Below are positions 61,491 through 64,000 of a stretch of DNA of 64,000 bases, one piece after another. The position numbers were made by a program, and so were the translations under genes. Location: positions 998,825 to 1,062,824 of the forward strand of contig NZ_FXAP01000001.1 in the NCBI RefSeq assembly GCF_900177615.1. Reading direction: 5' to 3'. Position 1 is the stretch's first letter. Each line of letters begins with the position of its first letter. The stretch comes from Plantibacter flavus (lineage in GTDB: Bacteria > Actinomycetota > Actinomycetes > Actinomycetales > Microbacteriaceae). A model generated the notes under the pieces. That model was not told where the DNA came from. It made no database searches and was given only the letters and a program-made list of their open reading frames with translations.

Positions 61491-62753
61491 ATGCGCTACG
61501 CCCCGGCCATCCTCGCCGGTCGTGCCGTCCGATTCCTCGCCAGGCTGCGCAAGCCGGGCGGGGGATCGGCCGTTCCCGGCCTCGTGGTCAACCGCATCGC
61601 GCCCGGGTTCCTCCCCGACACGTTGAACGCCTTCCCGCGTGGTCTCGTGATCGTGAGCGGCTCGAGCGGGAAGTCGACGACCACCAAGATGCTCGTCGGC
61701 ATCCTGCGTGCCCACGGTGTGTCGGTCTTCACGAACCCGTCCACGGCGAACATCTCCCAGGGCCTCACCTCGGCTCTCCTCGAACGAGCCGACCTCCGCG
61801 GCCGGATCGACGCCGAGCTCGGGGTGCTCGAGATGGACGAAGGACACGGCGCACTCATCGCGCCGCGACTCGCGCCCGCCCATGTCATCCTGACGAACGT
61901 GTCCGTCGACCAGATCGACCGCTTCCACGACGCCGCCATGGTGGCGCGCATGCTCGACGCGATCGCTGCCCGATCGAGTACGTCGCTCGTCTTGAACGGT
62001 GATGACGCGCTCGTCGACGCGGTCGCGCCAGGCAGCGACGCGACGCGATGGCGGTACGGCGTCTCGACGGCGGTGCTCGGCGCCAGCGCACGCGGCCTCG
62101 GGTACAGCACGACCTCGTCCGATCGGGTCGACCCCGGTTCCGGAACCGTCGTCGAAGCCCTCGACGGCGACCTGGTGTCCATCACCCACCGCGGCGAGAC
62201 CGTCCGGTTCCGTCTGCCGGCCCGCGGCGTGCACTACGCCGTGGATGCCGCTGCCGCCCTCTCCGGCGCCGCCGCGATCCTCGGCCCCGAGTTCCAGCTC
62301 GCCACCGCGGCGGAGTCGTTCCGCGCGCTCACGCCGGTGTTCGGCCGCGGCGAGGTGACGACCGTCCGCGGTGTCGAGGTCGAGTTCGTCCTCGTCCAGA
62401 ACCCCGCGAGCTTCCAGCTCAACGTCGACAGCCTCGCGGCCGACACGGAGCAGATCCTGGTGGCCGTCGGGAGCGACGTCCGCGATCCCTCGTACCTCTG
62501 GCCGGTCGACACGTCCAGGCTCGGTCGTGTGGCGCTCGTGTCGGGGTCCAAGGCCTGGGAGGCCGCGCTGCAGCTGGGCTACGACGGCGTCGAGATCGAC
62601 CGGATCGAACCGGACCTCGGTTCGGCGTTGGACGCGTTCCTCGCCCTCCCGGCGCCCGCGCACGGTCGGAAGACCGTGATCTTCACCGCCGACTCGATGC
62701 GCCGCACCCGCGCGCACCTCGGCCTCGCCTCGAACGATCAGGACGACGCATGA
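61491..62753 (+). CDS. murT: MurT-like Mur ligase (DUF1727), cysteine-free variant
   Basis: 420 residues. The Mur ligase ATP loop IVSGSSGKSTTTKML (about 46-60), NPSTANISQGL (about 79-89) and TNVSVDQIDRFHDA (about 138-151) are present, as is the C-terminal DUF1727 stretch (ILVAVGSDVRDPSYLWPVD, about 322-340). MurT and GatD normally amidate the D-glutamate alpha-carboxyl of lipid II, with ammonia made by GatD. The four zinc-ribbon cysteines usual in the middle of MurT are absent: there is no cysteine anywhere in this protein. Its stop overlaps the start of the gatD-like gene (ATGA). GGAG precedes the ATG, 4 bp after sigA. Confidence 0.82.
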   Translation: MRYAPAILAGRAVRFLARLRKPGGGSAVPGLVVNRIAPGFLPDTLNAFPRGLVIVSGSSGKSTTTKMLVGILRAHGVSVFTNPSTANISQGLTSALLERADLRGRIDAELGVLEMDEGHGALIAPRLAPAHVILTNVSVDQIDRFHDAAMVARMLDAIAARSSTSLVLNGDDALVDAVAPGSDATRWRYGVSTAVLGASARGLGYSTTSSDRVDPGSGTVVEALDGDLVSITHRGETVRFRLPARGVHYAVDAAAALSGAAAILGPEFQLATAAESFRALTPVFGRGEVTTVRGVEVEFVLVQNPASFQLNVDSLAADTEQILVAVGSDVRDPSYLWPVDTSRLGRVALVSGSKAWEAALQLGYDGVEIDRIEPDLGSALDAFLALPAPAHGRKTVIFTADSMRRTRAHLGLASNDQDDA

Positions 62754-63499
62754 CGACCGAGCCGACGATCACCATCGCCGTCCTCCTGCCATCGAGCTGC
62801 AATGTGAACGGCGACGCCGAGAACGGCGCGGTCCTCGCTCGCCGGGCCCGCGCGCGTGGCCTCACCGTCGAGCTCGTCCCCGTCGAATCGGTCGCCGAGC
62901 TCCCGAACACGGTCCACGCGGTCGTCCTCGGGTCGTGCGACGACCCGTCGGCGCCACAGGTGCTGGATGCGCTCCGGCCGTTCCGCGACGCGTTCATCGC
63001 CTGGGTGGAGGCCCGCGTGCCCGTCCTCGCGGTCGCCAACGGATGGAAGCTTCTCACTCGCCGGCTCGAGCTGGTACCGGGGAGCTGGGTCGAGGGCCTC
63101 GCCATCATCGAGGGCGACGCCCCGTTGCGGCGCACGCGGGCGAGTGACGACCTCGTCGTCGTGCCGAGCGGCGGCCTCGAGCTCGACGCCCCGGTACTCG
63201 TCGGGTACGAGAACCACGGGCGGGACTTCCGAGCCGGGACGGGCGTCGAGTCGATCGGCACCGTGCAGCACGGACGAGGCAACGGCCACGGCACGGAGGG
63301 TGCGCTGGTCGGACCGTTCGTCGGGACCCACCTGCACGGTCCCGTCCTCGCCAAGAACCCGGAACTGGCCGATCGGCTGCTCCGTCTGGCGATCACGGTC
63401 GCCGGGGGCACCTCGATGCTCGACGAATCTCCGGAGCTCCACGCCCTCGACGAGATCGCCGCCAACGCCAGAGCGCAGATCGTCTCGTCGCTCGCGTGA
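62750..63499 (+). CDS. gatD: GatD-like amidotransferase subunit lacking the catalytic cysteine
   Basis: 249 residues of the CobB/CobQ-like class I glutaminase fold found in GatD: ARRARARGLTVELVPVES, VPVLAVANGWKLL, LVGYENHGRD, and the histidine region FVGTHLHGPVLAKNPELAD (His about 196). The nucleophile site is changed: GatD proteins have AVCxGYQ, here AVANGWK, so Ala96 replaces the cysteine. The oxyanion-side loop (usually GGGQDxE) also reads LGSCDDPS. It cannot hydrolyse glutamine by the known mechanism. The ATG overlaps the murT stop, so the two subunits are still made together. Confidence 0.8.
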   Translation: MTTEPTITIAVLLPSSCNVNGDAENGAVLARRARARGLTVELVPVESVAELPNTVHAVVLGSCDDPSAPQVLDALRPFRDAFIAWVEARVPVLAVANGWKLLTRRLELVPGSWVEGLAIIEGDAPLRRTRASDDLVVVPSGGLELDAPVLVGYENHGRDFRAGTGVESIGTVQHGRGNGHGTEGALVGPFVGTHLHGPVLAKNPELADRLLRLAITVAGGTSMLDESPELHALDEIAANARAQIVSSLA

Positions 63500-63553
63500 G
63501 TACGCCCGTTCTCGAGCCTGCGCTGGTCTGAGCCCGCGCTTCCTCGATGACAT

Positions 63554-63592
63554 GACGAAGGGCCCCGGATCTCGGATCCGGGGCCCTTCGTC
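63554..63592. terminator. Perfect 18-bp hairpin terminator
   Basis: Arms GACGAAGGGCCCCGGATC and GATCCGGGGCCCTTCGTC around a TCG loop, between the convergent gatD and DUF7455 genes. Confidence 0.88.
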
Positions 63593-63606
63593 GTGATGCC
63601 GGTGGA

Positions 63607-63837
63607 CTAGGCGCGCTGCTCGTTGAAGAGTCGCGCGGACTCGTCGTGCCAGTCGGTCGCGACCTGCGTCAGCTTCTCCTGGTACTTCTTGCCGTGGTGC
63701 GCGCAGAACAGCAGTTCACCGCTGTTCATCTGCACGCGGATGTAGGCCTGTGCTCCGCACAGATCGCAACGATCGGCGGCAGTCAGTTGCTGGGCGTCGA
63801 GGTCACTCGGCGTGCTCTCGGTAGCAGTCTGTGACAT
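63607..63837 (-). CDS. DUF7455 small zinc-binding protein
   Basis: 76 residues. RCDLCGAQAYIRVQMNSGEL (about 23-42) followed by LLFCAHHGKKY (about 42-52) provides a CxxC and CxHH-type metal site. The family is widespread in actinobacteria near the principal sigma factor gene and has no defined role. GGAGGAGC precedes this ATG, preferred over a longer upstream open frame. Confidence 0.8.
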   Translation of the reverse strand: MSQTATESTPSDLDAQQLTAADRCDLCGAQAYIRVQMNSGELLFCAHHGKKYQEKLTQVATDWHDESARLFNEQRA

Positions 63838-64000
63838 GTGCTCCTCCTGACTCGGGCGGCTACGAAACTCGTAGTACTCATGAAAGCACGCGATTGTCAC
63901 AACGGGGTCCCATTCCGTGTTCGTTTCGCTGTGCGCGTAGATGATTCGGATCAACCGTGCAGCCGGATGGGTCGACGACCAGCGAGAACGCGCCGTCGAG

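Noticed and set aside
63964-64000. Start or end of another gene at the right edge
   Set aside because: Too short to read; no frame gives a recognisable motif or a supported start.

Overview
The window is high-GC actinobacterial DNA. Several features point to a Gram-positive actinomycete of the Micrococcales, most likely Microbacteriaceae: glnA2-glnE with a convergent glnA, a GlnR-type box, polyphosphate glucokinase, DUF2510, DUF4191 and PAC2 proteins, a HrdB/SigA-like sigma factor, a class A RNase P RNA, and many leaderless genes with a TANNNT box 6-7 nt before the start codon. Genus and species cannot be read from the sequence.

Layout. 1-3412: an iron-siderophore binding lipoprotein cut by the window edge with a DtxR/IdeR-like iron box, an AraC regulator, a DUF2510 membrane-protein gene interrupted by an in-frame TAG, and a thioredoxin. 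3432-21070: a large divergent glycan-utilisation locus. The minus arm holds lacI, GH36, GH51, GH27-like and GH95; the plus arm holds a sugar ABC binding protein, two permeases, GH3, GH127 and a second lacI. None of the hydrolases has a signal peptide, so the locus looks like import of an arabinose/galactose/fucose-decorated plant oligosaccharide followed by dismantling in the cytoplasm. No ATPase is encoded in it. 21095-35626: mixed metabolism (cyclodeaminase-like protein, lipid kinase, ArfB, an FMN monooxygenase with MetY, ThuA-like, SGNH hydrolase, molybdopterin oxidoreductase, AzoR, kynureninase, aldose epimerase). 35707-39409: Ohr, LysG/LysE, a NIF3 protein and a zinc-ribbon coiled-coil protein. 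39478-40030: rnpB, whose 3' end is followed by two further perfect copies of its terminal segment. 40094-50663: ppgK, map, an SPOR-type small protein, a degenerate hydrolase-like membrane protein and the nitrogen cluster glnA2-glnE-glnA1 with a GlnR-like box shared with an RDD protein. 50752-59978: DUF4191, a pseudokinase, sucB-lpd-pepA, PAC2 and an MFS transporter. 60203-63837: sigA, a MurT/GatD-like pair, and a DUF7455 zinc protein.

The most unusual items are: (1) the MurT/GatD-like pair, in which the glutaminase subunit has alanine at the catalytic cysteine position and the MurT subunit has no cysteine at all, so canonical amidation of lipid II from glutamine seems impossible; (2) the rnpB gene with a triplicated 3' segment; (3) the plant-glycan locus itself. 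Repeated themes are leaderless promoters, translationally coupled overlaps (ATGA, GTGA, TGATG) and perfect hairpin terminators between convergent genes.

The only gene-free stretch longer than 300 bases is 39410-40093, which holds rnpB and its repeats. The last 160 bases (63838-64000) hold the upstream region of the DUF7455 gene and nothing else I can identify.
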